Source: Clostridiales bacterium (GTDB lineage: Bacteria; Bacillota; Clostridia; Tissierellales; Sedimentibacteraceae). Taken from it: 6,503 nt of DNA. The stretch lies in the NCBI GenBank assembly GCA_003487955.1, contig DNNJ01000218.1:12252-18754 (forward strand). The letters are read 5' to 3'. The notes beneath the pieces were generated by a model, which made no database searches, was not told where the DNA came from, and saw only the letters and a list, made by a program, of their open reading frames with translations. Position numbers and translations under genes: made by a program. Positions 1 to 5,910 of the stretch are shown here, one piece after another (position 1 is the stretch's first letter; each line of letters opens with the position of its first letter).

Positions 1-36
1 AATATGTATGCGAGTAGGCTACGAAAAGTGCGGTGA
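1..36 (+). CDS. Possible 3' end of an upstream gene (partial)
   Basis: Reading from base 1, eleven codons (NMYASRLRKVR) run to a TGA stop at 34-36. The stop overlaps the GGTGAT ribosome binding site of the epimerase gene that starts at 44, an arrangement typical of translationally coupled genes in one operon. Too little is visible to name the product; in epimerase clusters a sugar nucleotidyltransferase or dehydratase would be usual, but this peptide matches nothing I recognise. It could equally be a chance open frame, since a different frame is also open to the left edge. Confidence 0.25.
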   Translation, partial: NMYASRLRKVR

Positions 37-37
37 T
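32..37 (+). promoter_or_regulatory. Ribosome binding site that sets the epimerase start
   Basis: GGTGAT lies 6 bases before the ATG at 44. It supports that ATG over the in-frame ATG at 8, for which no upstream site can be seen within the window. Confidence 0.5.
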
Positions 38-43
38 GAACAA

Positions 44-583
44 ATGGCGAAGTTCAAATTTAATAAAACGGAAATTGAAGGAGTCTATATCATTGAGCCT
101 ATAATTTTTAGTGATAATAGAGGTTGTTTTATGGAGACCTACAACTATAAGGAATTTAAAGAACGCGGCATAAATGTTAATTTTGTTCAGGACAATCAGT
201 CTAAATCTAAAAAGGGTGTGCTGAGAGGTTTGCATTATCAAAAAAAACACCCACAAGGAAAACTTTTCCGTGTTATTAAGGGTGAGGTTTTTGATGTAGC
301 TGTTGACTTAAGAAAGGAAAGCAAAACCTATGGCAAATGGGTAGGAGTTATTTTGTCGGAAAACAACAAGAAGCAATTATATATCCCGAAAGGGTTTGCC
401 CATGGATTCCTTGTTCTTTCTGAAAGTGCTGAGTTTGTCTATAAATGTGATGAATTTTATCATCCAGAAGATGAGGGCGGTTTAATATGGAATGATGTGA
501 TTATTGGAATTGGGTGGCCAAAGGTTGATGAAATTATATTGAGTGAAAAAGATAAAGTTAATCCTAAGTTTGAGGATTTATAA
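44..583 (+). CDS. rfbC: dTDP-4-dehydrorhamnose 3,5-epimerase (RmlC/RfbC family)
   Basis: Cytoplasmic cupin enzyme that epimerises C3 and C5 of dTDP-4-keto-6-deoxyglucose, the third step towards dTDP-L-rhamnose. The product has 179 residues, close to the usual 180-190 of the family. It aligns end to end with Salmonella RmlC as I remember it: RGLHYQ holds the catalytic base His64, EFVYK holds the acid Tyr133, and LSEKD holds Asp170 of the His-Asp dyad; QGKL, GEVFDVAVD and IPKGFAHGF are also intact. The start at 44 is preferred because MAKFKF matches the family N-terminus, whereas the in-frame ATG at 8 adds twelve unrelated residues. rmlA, rmlB and rmlD are not in the window, so the epimerase may serve rhamnose or another dTDP-deoxysugar. 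All catalytic residues are present, so a 3,5-epimerase is the default; a 3- or 5-only epimerase cannot be excluded. Confidence 0.94.
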   Translation: MAKFKFNKTEIEGVYIIEPIIFSDNRGCFMETYNYKEFKERGINVNFVQDNQSKSKKGVLRGLHYQKKHPQGKLFRVIKGEVFDVAVDLRKESKTYGKWVGVILSENNKKQLYIPKGFAHGFLVLSESAEFVYKCDEFYHPEDEGGLIWNDVIIGIGWPKVDEIILSEKDKVNPKFEDL

Positions 584-661
584 GCTTACTTTAATATTGA
601 TATGAGGTATTGATAGGATTAAAGGGGAATTGTTTAAGAAAAGGACATAAAAATAAATGTT

Positions 662-668
662 GGAGAAG
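662..668 (+). promoter_or_regulatory. Ribosome binding site that sets the first glycosyltransferase start
   Basis: GGAGAAG ends 4 bases before the ATG at 673 and decides the start. The same frame is open from a TTG at 610, but that codon has only GAGG two bases before it, and the extra 21 residues (rich in Lys, Arg and Cys) are unlike a glycosyltransferase N-terminus. Confidence 0.65.
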
Positions 669-672
669 AATA

Positions 673-1788
673 ATGGTCAATAAAAAGGTACCAAACATAT
701 CAATTGTTATTCCATTTTTTAATAATATTCAGTTAACTAAAGAATGTCTAAGGAATATTTATCAGAATACATCGTTAACTAGTCTCAATTACGAAATCAT
801 AATGGTGGACGATGCATCAACAGAATCATATTCTTTTAAAGAATATGAAGTTTTAATAAAATGTATAACAATTGTTAAAAACGAAATAAATCTTGGTTTT
901 TCTAAAAGTTGCAACCGGGGAGCTGAAGTTGCGAACTACGAGTACCTAGTATTTTTAAATAACGATACTATTGTTCTTGAAGGATGGCTTGAGGGTTTGC
1001 TTTCTGTTATGAATTTTGATAAGCAAATTGGCATCGTCGGAAGTAAACTTTTGTATCCAGATAATACAATTCAGCATGCCGGGGTCTGTTTTGATGATGA
1101 ATGTATGCCGTTTCATATATATAATCGTTTACCATCATCTTTTTCGGGTGCCAACAAGGTTCGAGAGTTTGCGGCTGTAACCGGGGCTTGTTTTATGATT
1201 CAATCAAAACTATTTAAAGAATTGGGTGGTTTTGATGAGATTTATTTAAATGGAATAGAAGATATTGACCTTTGTTTTAAAGTTCGTGAAGCTGGACATA
1301 AGATTGTTTATTCTCCCGATTGTACTTTATATCACTTGGAATCAAAAACGCGAAAAAAGATTTCTACAAAACAAGTTAAAAACCTTGCTGTTTTTAAAGA
1401 GCGTTGGGGTAAAAAAATACAGCCTGATTACCTGAATTATTATAAAGAAGATTTAACAGAAGACGTATTTCTTTCTGATGTATTCTTAAAAATTAAAAAA
1501 AGAACAATTAAAGAAAATTATGTTTTAGCTGTTTGGGGAGCTGGTAGCGATGGGCGTCATATGATTTCATTTTTAGATTTTATTGAAATTGAACCTCATT
1601 TGTTTATTGATAGTGATCAAAAAAAATGGGGTAGCAAAATTAAGGGTTTTCAAATATATCCCCCTCAATATTTACTAAAGTTGAAAAAGGAAGGTAAGAA
1701 AGTTTTTGTTATTATCTCTTCTTTATGGCATCAAGAGATTAAAAAATCTTTAATAGAAATGGGTTTTACAACGAACGAGTTTTTTTGA
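673..1788 (+). CDS. Family 2 glycosyltransferase with C-terminal Rossmann-like domain
   Basis: Predicted cytoplasmic or membrane-associated sugar transferase of 371 residues. Residues 9-225 form a GT-A fold of the rhamnosyltransferase/WbbL-like type. SIVIPFFNN starts the first strand, Asp46-Asp47 in MVDDAS should bind the nucleotide, LNNDT (95-99) is the DXD-type metal site, GIEDIDLC (194-201) carries the catalytic-base region, and YHLES (220-224) ends the domain. No membrane helix is apparent. After a charged linker (225-282), residues 283-371 form a second domain: LAVWGAGSDGRH is a glycine-rich dinucleotide-type loop, followed by LFIDSD and a strand VFVIISS. This is the Rossmann-like unit found at the ends of some sugar methyltransferases and glycan enzymes. 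Donor and acceptor cannot be read from the sequence. The adjacent epimerase makes a deoxysugar donor plausible. The gene is notably AT-rich (12 G/C of 60 at 1441-1500). Confidence 0.88.
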   Translation: MVNKKVPNISIVIPFFNNIQLTKECLRNIYQNTSLTSLNYEIIMVDDASTESYSFKEYEVLIKCITIVKNEINLGFSKSCNRGAEVANYEYLVFLNNDTIVLEGWLEGLLSVMNFDKQIGIVGSKLLYPDNTIQHAGVCFDDECMPFHIYNRLPSSFSGANKVREFAAVTGACFMIQSKLFKELGGFDEIYLNGIEDIDLCFKVREAGHKIVYSPDCTLYHLESKTRKKISTKQVKNLAVFKERWGKKIQPDYLNYYKEDLTEDVFLSDVFLKIKKRTIKENYVLAVWGAGSDGRHMISFLDFIEIEPHLFIDSDQKKWGSKIKGFQIYPPQYLLKLKKEGKKVFVIISSLWHQEIKKSLIEMGFTTNEFF

Positions 1789-1804
1789 TAATAGTATTTT
1801 CGGC

Positions 1805-1812
1805 AAGGGGTG
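1805..1812 (+). promoter_or_regulatory. Ribosome binding site supporting a TTG start
   Basis: AAGGGGTG stands 5 bases before TTG at 1818. It favours this start over the in-frame TTG at 1785, which would overlap the previous gene's stop and has only a T-run upstream. Confidence 0.6.
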
Positions 1813-1817
1813 AAATC

Positions 1818-3011
1818 TTGAATTTATTATACGAACAGCCTAAAGTCTCCGCAATTATTCCCACATATAATTCCAGTTGCTTTATTATTGAAACCTTGGA
1901 AAGTTTATTGGTTCAAACACTCCCTCTATCGGAAATTATTATAGTAGATGATAAAAGTACTGATGAGACCTGTCAATTAATTAAAATCTTTTCCAATAAG
2001 TATAAAAATCGAATCCACTTATATACTTTACCTCAGAACTCTGGGTCTTCAATAGCGCGTAATATTGGATTGAAACTTGCCCAAACCAGTTGGGTTCTTT
2101 TAATGGATCATGATGATATTGCTGAGCCAAATTTATTGGAGCAAGAATGGAGACGATTAATGGAGCTAGAGAAGGAAAAACCCGGAGAGTGGGTGTTAGT
2201 TCATAGCGCATATAACCAAATATCGGAAGATGGTAAGATAATGTCTAGTAGCCTTCGGTGGCGTCAGGTAGAACCGGAAGAAGTGATGGGGTATGAGCTA
2301 ATCAGAAATAGAATTATCAGTAATTCCGGGGTATTATTAAATAGAGAGACAGCCCTTAGAGTTGGAGGTTACGATCCACTTTTAAAATATTCCCAAGATT
2401 GGGATTTATGGTTGAGTTTGGCCCAAGTTGGAGGATTTGGATATTCTGATGAACCGTTAGTTCGAATTCGTCGTCATCAACGAAACACTTCAAATAATAT
2501 TCGAGATTTTCATGAAGATGAAAGAAAAATACTAAAAAAATATCCTATTTCTTTTATGGAAGAGGCTATCAATAGGAGGCATTTACCTAGGGAGGTAAAT
2601 CAGACTGATTTTGCATCTTTATTGTATCGTTTAGACTTATGGGAAGAAGGGCATAGGATTATTTGTAATGTAATTCATAAAAATCCGGAATTACCTACAG
2701 CTAACTTTGTATCATCTCTATACTATATTAAAAAATGTGATTGGGGAAATGCTTTACTAGCATTAAAACAAACAGTAAAGTTAGCCCCTGAACACGGAGC
2801 AGCATTAAATAATCTGGGGGTGATTTACGCAATAAACAATGATATTAAGAAGGCAGAAGAACTATTTAGAACTACGTTAAAACATTTCCCGGGTTATCTA
2901 GATGCTACTCATAATCTTAGTTGTCTAGATTCTGATACAAAAAGTTCTTGTAGAGCGTTTAAGTTTACTTGGAGAGAGTTGCGCTCTGTTTTGCTTACTT
3001 ATTCATACTAA
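1818..3011 (+). CDS. Family 2 glycosyltransferase with C-terminal TPR repeats
   Basis: Predicted sugar transferase of 397 residues. The N-terminal GT-A domain covers about residues 9-225: VSAIIPTYNSS, IIVDDKST (Asp44-Asp45, nucleotide binding), LLMDHDD (94-100, the DXD metal site), and QDWDLW (193-198, the ED/QDW-type catalytic region), ending near RIRRHQRNTS. The C-terminal half holds three degenerate TPR units at about 259-292, 293-326 and 327-360. The last is clearest, with Leu333-Gly334, Tyr337, Ala346, Phe350 and Pro358 at consensus positions. TPRs on a glycosyltransferase usually bind a protein acceptor or partner, as in soluble protein O-glycosylation; here that is an inference. The tail FKFTWRELRSVLLTY recalls related clostridial proteins. 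The TTG start at 1818 follows the previous stop by 29 bases, so the two transferases are probably co-transcribed. No signal peptide or membrane helix is seen. Confidence 0.88.
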   Translation: MNLLYEQPKVSAIIPTYNSSCFIIETLESLLVQTLPLSEIIIVDDKSTDETCQLIKIFSNKYKNRIHLYTLPQNSGSSIARNIGLKLAQTSWVLLMDHDDIAEPNLLEQEWRRLMELEKEKPGEWVLVHSAYNQISEDGKIMSSSLRWRQVEPEEVMGYELIRNRIISNSGVLLNRETALRVGGYDPLLKYSQDWDLWLSLAQVGGFGYSDEPLVRIRRHQRNTSNNIRDFHEDERKILKKYPISFMEEAINRRHLPREVNQTDFASLLYRLDLWEEGHRIICNVIHKNPELPTANFVSSLYYIKKCDWGNALLALKQTVKLAPEHGAALNNLGVIYAINNDIKKAEELFRTTLKHFPGYLDATHNLSCLDSDTKSSCRAFKFTWRELRSVLLTYSY

Positions 3012-3268
3012 TTATGGATTAAAACAAAATGGTTACAGTATATAGCCCATCGATGTTAGGTATTAATAAAGCATTTAAAAAATTATAGAAATTAAGGGGT
3101 TGAACAAGGCTTTATTACCGCTATGTTTGTGGTGCTTTATATCTGGTTGCCTATTTTTCTTTACCGTTGTTTCGCATTATAAAAAATGTAAATCTAATGC
3201 AGATCTTTTTAACAAACATGGATAAGTTATAAAAGTGATTTATTTTTTAAGCAAGAAAAGGTGAGAAG
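3012..3268 (+). other. 257-base gap without a convincing gene
   Basis: AT-rich spacer between the second transferase and the ATP-grasp gene. It holds a 41-codon open frame (TTG at 3100 to TAA at 3225) whose product would have one hydrophobic stretch (about residues 4-24), but the AAGGGG before it touches the TTG with no spacing, so translation is doubtful. It could be a decayed membrane-protein remnant. A TATAAA at 3178-3183 with TTTTCT 17 bases upstream is a weak promoter candidate for the downstream gene. No clear terminator hairpin with a T-run is visible. Confidence 0.3.
3106..3117 (+). repeat. Intergenic 12-base repeat, copy 1
   Basis: AAGGCTTTATTA occurs here and again at 4279-4290. 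Both copies have an ATTA(A)GGGG block upstream and ATGT shortly downstream, so the similarity reaches slightly beyond the exact match. It may be a relic of a duplicated intergenic element or a coincidence of AT-rich DNA. Confidence 0.35.
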
Positions 3269-4219
3269 ATGTTCACCGTACTATTTACTTCTATTGGGCG
3301 TAGGGTTGAGTTAGTGAAGGCTTTTAAAGAATCATACGAGCGACATGGAATACAGTCTCGGGTTTTAGGAGTAGACACTGAGCCATCCCTAGCTCCGGCG
3401 TCTTACTTTGTTGGTAGATGCTTTAAAGTCCCCAAAGCCAAGGATGAAGGCTATGTCGATTCTTTACTTGCTATTTGCGAAGCAGAAAAAGTAGATTTAT
3501 TGATTCCCCTCTTTGAACCGGAGTTTTTACTGTTGGATGCGAGGCGTTTTGAGTTTGCCAGGATAAATACCTGTTTGCTTCTCTCTGAGTATAGAGTAAT
3601 AGAAACTTGCAGTGATAAGTTTAAAACCTACCAGTTTTTTATCGATCATGGAATTAAGACTCCCTATACTTGGTTACCAGAAGCTTTACCGGAGATGATT
3701 ACATACCCTCTATTTATTAAACCAAGATCCGGCATGGGTTCACAGGGCGCGCAAAAGGTGGAAAGTGGCGAGCAATTGCAGTTTATCTTGCAACATGCAG
3801 TCGATTTCCTGATTCAGGACTATATTCCCGGAAAAGAATATACGCTCGATATTTTAGCGGATCTAGAGGGGCAAGTTCTTTCTGTTGTACCCAGAGAGCG
3901 TCTTGAGGTACGGGCTGGCGAAGTAAGTAAGAGCCGGACGCTCTATCGTTCGGATCTGATTGCACAAGGAAAGCTAATCGTGGAGCAACTTGGCGCCATT
4001 GGCCCCGTTACTGTACAATGTATAGATAATGGTACAGATCTATATTGGATTGAGATTAATCCTCGTTTTAGCGGGGGTGTTCCTCTTTCGATCAAAGCAG
4101 GAGTCGATTATCCCTATCTTTTATATCAAATGCATCAAAAACAGAATGTTAAACCTTTGCTTGGCCAGTATGATCATAATCTGACGATGCTCCGCTATGA
4201 TCAGGCAGTTTATTTTTAG
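3269..4219 (+). CDS. ATP-grasp family ligase-like protein
   Basis: Predicted cytoplasmic ATP-dependent carboxylate-amine (or similar) ligase of 316 residues. Such enzymes activate a carboxylate as an acyl phosphate and join it to an amine, thiol or alcohol. The N-terminal part (1-105) is a Rossmann-like pre-ATP-grasp domain beginning VLFTSIGRRVEL, as in CarB-like proteins of polysaccharide clusters. The ATP-grasp core follows: FIKPRSGMGSQG (149-160) is the lysine and glycine-rich ATP loop, LIQDYIPGKEYTLDI (181-195) the hinge and adenine region, and EINPRFSGG (262-270) supplies the Glu/Asn metal ligands. All key motifs are intact, so it should be active. At about 316 residues it is far shorter than carbamoyl phosphate synthase and lacks biotin-carboxylase extras. 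The start has a good site, AAGGTGA at 3258-3264. The substrate is unknown. Between glycosyltransferases and PseI, modification of a sugar with an amino acid or similar group is a reasonable guess. Confidence 0.85.
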   Translation: MFTVLFTSIGRRVELVKAFKESYERHGIQSRVLGVDTEPSLAPASYFVGRCFKVPKAKDEGYVDSLLAICEAEKVDLLIPLFEPEFLLLDARRFEFARINTCLLLSEYRVIETCSDKFKTYQFFIDHGIKTPYTWLPEALPEMITYPLFIKPRSGMGSQGAQKVESGEQLQFILQHAVDFLIQDYIPGKEYTLDILADLEGQVLSVVPRERLEVRAGEVSKSRTLYRSDLIAQGKLIVEQLGAIGPVTVQCIDNGTDLYWIEINPRFSGGVPLSIKAGVDYPYLLYQMHQKQNVKPLLGQYDHNLTMLRYDQAVYF

Positions 4220-4252
4220 AAAATTTCCTTGTTGGAAAATCTTAAATTAATC

Positions 4253-4314
4253 AATTAGGGGAATTGCATAAGTTACTTAAGGCTTTATTAAACCATTATG
4301 TAATTCCCTCAATT
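4253..4314 (+). repeat. Imperfect inverted repeat (possible RNA hairpin) before wecB
   Basis: GGGAATTGCATAA at 4259-4271 pairs with TTATGTAATTCCC at 4296-4308 over 13 positions with one G-U pair. One more G-U (4258/4309), one mismatch and AATT/AATT (4253-4256 with 4311-4314) extend it to about 18 pairs around a 24-base loop. No T-run follows, so it is not a standard intrinsic terminator. It could be a processing or mRNA-stability structure, a leader control element, a protein-binding palindrome or a small mobile-repeat relic. The loop includes the second copy of a 12-base intergenic repeat. Confidence 0.6.
4279..4290 (+). repeat. Intergenic 12-base repeat, copy 2
   Basis: AAGGCTTTATTA, identical to 3106-3117, lies in the loop of the inverted repeat upstream of the 2-epimerase gene. 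A TTGCAT (4264-4269) and TATTAA (4286-4291) 16 bases apart could also be a weak sigma-A promoter here. Confidence 0.35.
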
Positions 4315-4344
4315 CTTAATTTATGAAAAAGGCAGGTAGCTTAA

Positions 4345-5499
4345 ATGTTAAAAATAATGCCAATCTTTGGGACCAGACCAGAAGCAATTAAAATGGCCCC
4401 TTTAGTTAAAGCTTTAGAAAATCAGGATGAGATCCATACTATTACTACGGTGACGGCTCAGCACAGGGAGATGTTGGATCAGGTGTTAAACCTTTTTAAT
4501 ATTAAACCTACCTATGACTTGAACATTATGGCGCCGGAGCAAACCTTGACTCAGATTACGGTTAAAGTTCTACAAAGAATAGAAAGCATTATTAAAAAAG
4601 AAAAGCCCGATCTAATTTTAGTCCATGGCGATACATCAACGACTTTTGTTAGCAGTTTAGCCGCTTTTTATCATCAGATTCCTGTCGGTCATGTGGAAGC
4701 GGGTTTACGAACTTATAATAAATACTCCCCTTACCCCGAAGAGATGAATAGAAAACTTACCGGATGTATGGCTGATTTGCATTTTGCTCCAACTCGAATG
4801 GCAAAGGATGCTTTACTAAAAGAAGGAATTAAGCAGGAAAGTATTGTCATAACTGGGAATACAGTAATTGACGCTTTATTACAAACGGTTAATAAAGATT
4901 ATATATTTAAGGATGACACTTTAAAGAAGCTGGATGTTCATAACAAAAAGATTATCTTAGTTACGGCCCACCGCCGGGAGAACTTAGGCGAACGCATGCA
5001 GAACATATTTTTGGCCATTAAAGAAATAGTAGAAAACAATCCTGATATAGAAGTGGTTTTACCCGTTCATTTAAATCCCGTTGTTCAACAGGCGGTACAT
5101 GAAGTGCTAGCTGGAGTCGAGCGGGTCCGATTGATTTCTCCCTTAGAATATGAGGAGTTTGTTAATTTAATGGACCGTTGTTATTTGGTGCTTACCGATT
5201 CCGGTGGCCTGCAAGAAGAAGCTCCCACTTTAGGTAAGCCGGTTCTAGTTTTAAGAGATACCACAGAACGACCTGAGGCGGTTGAGGCGGGAACAGTAAA
5301 ACTGGTTGGTACTGATCGGGACAAAATTGTTAGGGAGACCACTACCTTAATAACTAAGCCAACAGAGTATCAAAAAATGGCTGAAGCGGTTAATCCTTAT
5401 GGGGATGGGAAAGCAGCGGAAAGAATTCTCCAGGCAATCCTTTATCATTTCAAACTTACTGATCAACCGGCGAAGGAATTTGGAAAAGAACTTAGATAA
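4345..5499 (+). CDS. wecB: UDP-N-acetylglucosamine 2-epimerase, non-hydrolysing
   Basis: Cytoplasmic enzyme that interconverts UDP-GlcNAc and UDP-ManNAc, the donor or precursor for teichoic-acid linkage units, enterobacterial-type antigens and ManNAc-containing glycans. Its 384 residues match the usual 370-390, in two Rossmann-like halves (GT-B fold). Family motifs are intact: FGTRPEAIKMAPL (8-20), VHGDTSTT (93-100, Asp96), GHVEAGLRT (115-123, Glu118), PEEMNRKLT (131-139, Glu132), TAHRRENLGER (207-217, His209) and SDSGGLQEEAPTLGKP (284-299 region). The Asp, two Glu and His correspond to the E. coli WecB catalytic set Asp95, Glu117, Glu131 and His213. The hydrolysing NeuC/LegG type is less likely given this motif set. 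The ribosome site is the modest CAGG/AAGG of 4328-4337. A 125-base leader with a hairpin separates it from the ATP-grasp gene. UDP-ManNAc is not a pseudaminic acid precursor, so this gene probably feeds a second sugar. Confidence 0.95.
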   Translation: MLKIMPIFGTRPEAIKMAPLVKALENQDEIHTITTVTAQHREMLDQVLNLFNIKPTYDLNIMAPEQTLTQITVKVLQRIESIIKKEKPDLILVHGDTSTTFVSSLAAFYHQIPVGHVEAGLRTYNKYSPYPEEMNRKLTGCMADLHFAPTRMAKDALLKEGIKQESIVITGNTVIDALLQTVNKDYIFKDDTLKKLDVHNKKIILVTAHRRENLGERMQNIFLAIKEIVENNPDIEVVLPVHLNPVVQQAVHEVLAGVERVRLISPLEYEEFVNLMDRCYLVLTDSGGLQEEAPTLGKPVLVLRDTTERPEAVEAGTVKLVGTDRDKIVRETTTLITKPTEYQKMAEAVNPYGDGKAAERILQAILYHFKLTDQPAKEFGKELR

Positions 5500-5525
5500 A
5501 TCTTTTTCTTTTATGCTTACGGCGC

Positions 5526-5554
5526 TGCAAAATAGTTTTTTCTGGTGCAAAATA
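5526..5554 (+). repeat. Pair of 9-base direct repeats, possible operator
   Basis: TGCAAAATA occurs at 5526-5534 and 5546-5554, a 20-base period (about two helical turns), so two protein subunits could bind the same face of the DNA. It lies just upstream of the predicted promoter of the YjfB-family gene. The regulator is unknown, and the AT-rich half of the motif makes chance possible. Confidence 0.4.
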
Positions 5555-5563
5555 AGGAGTAGA

Positions 5564-5604
5564 CAAAAACTGAGAACTAAGGGGATATGGGTTTGTGATA
5601 GAAT
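5564..5604 (+). promoter_or_regulatory. Putative promoter of the YjfB-family gene
   Basis: Two readings are possible. An extended -10 (TG at 5596, then TAGAAT at 5599-5604, five of six to TATAAT) without a good -35 would start transcription near 5611. Alternatively CAAA (5564-5567), 14 bases, then GGGATAT (5582-5588) loosely resembles a sigma-D flagellar promoter (TAAA, 14-16 bases, CCGATAT). The second would fit a motility gene, but the match is imperfect. Confidence 0.4.
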
Positions 5605-5615
5605 GAAGGTAATTT

Positions 5616-5623
5616 AAAAGGAG
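5616..5623 (+). promoter_or_regulatory. Strong ribosome binding site of the YjfB-family gene
   Basis: AAAAGGAG stands 9 bases before ATG 5633 and only 3 before the in-frame ATG 5627. The spacing and the family's MDIA N-terminus favour the start at 5633. Confidence 0.7.
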
Positions 5624-5632
5624 CTGATGTTG

Positions 5633-5830
5633 ATGGATATTGCTGCCATGTCGACGAGAATTAGCCAGACCAATTTAAGAGAACAGGTTAGTATCGCCGT
5701 CTTAAAAATGGCAATGGATGGGACTAGGTCACAAGCTGAAGATTTAGTGCAGATACTTGAAGAAAGCGCTAAAGCCATGGAGTTATCAGTCCAGCCTGAT
5801 TTAGGTAGTAATCTTGATCTGTATATATAA
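5633..5830 (+). CDS. YjfB-family putative motility protein
   Basis: Small cytoplasmic protein of 65 residues. It has the layout of the YjfB family (Pfam 'putative motility protein'): MDIAAMS at the N-terminus, a helical SQTNLREQVSIAVLKMAMD core, then a second helix (about 35-52), and the C-terminal PDLGSNLDLYI that matches the family's PxLGxxIDI ending. In Bacillus subtilis yjfB belongs to the sigma-D motility regulon; its biochemical role is not known. A possible start at ATG 5627 would add two residues (ML) but leaves the ribosome site too close. It has its own predicted promoter and sits 80 bases before pseI, suggesting that the flanking sugar genes act on flagellin. The recognition is from memory of the family and is fairly firm despite the small size. 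Confidence 0.82.
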   Translation: MDIAAMSTRISQTNLREQVSIAVLKMAMDGTRSQAEDLVQILEESAKAMELSVQPDLGSNLDLYI

Positions 5831-5910
5831 GCATAAAACACTGAATTAGGAACTATTTTTTTAAAATGCCATTAGAAAGCGGAATATAAAAGAGTAAATG
5901 GTGGTATTTA

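Noticed and set aside
595..615. TATTGATA repeated twice with a 13-base period before the first transferase
   Set aside because: Short, AT-rich and without a promoter or other context; likely chance.
1981..2211. A 76-codon - strand frame inside the second transferase
   Set aside because: Fully opposite a coherent glycosyltransferase domain including its DXD motif; no evidence for translation.
3100..3225. A 41-codon open frame (TTG start) with one hydrophobic stretch
   Set aside because: The only ribosome-like site touches the start codon, the start is TTG, and no family is recognisable; kept only as a note in the intergenic entry.
3783..3965. A 60-codon - strand frame inside the ATP-grasp gene
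   Set aside because: Opposite conserved ATP-grasp sequence; a shadow.
3269..4219. Reading the ATP-grasp gene as a carbamoyl phosphate synthase or biotin carboxylase
   Set aside because: It is about 316 residues, far too short, with a single ATP-grasp unit and no second synthetase half or biotin-carboxylase C-terminal domain.
4323..4391. A 22-codon mini-frame overlapping the start of wecB, possible leader peptide
   Set aside because: No ribosome binding site before its ATG and no run of a regulatory codon.
5490..5516. T-rich stretch at the end of wecB as an intrinsic terminator
   Set aside because: Only a weak A-T stem (AAAAGA with TCTTTT) can be drawn and the T-run is broken by C; not strong enough to call.
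5399..5617. A 72-codon + strand frame over the end of wecB
   Set aside because: Its first 101 bases lie inside the clearly coding wecB frame and its product has no recognisable features; it is a shadow.
5614..5841. A 75-codon - strand frame opposite the YjfB-family gene
   Set aside because: Antisense to a gene with a strong ribosome site and family match; no support of its own.
5831..5870. Seven-T run after the YjfB-family gene as a terminator
   Set aside because: No stable GC-containing stem directly precedes the T-run; only the outer GCAT/ATGC ends are complementary.
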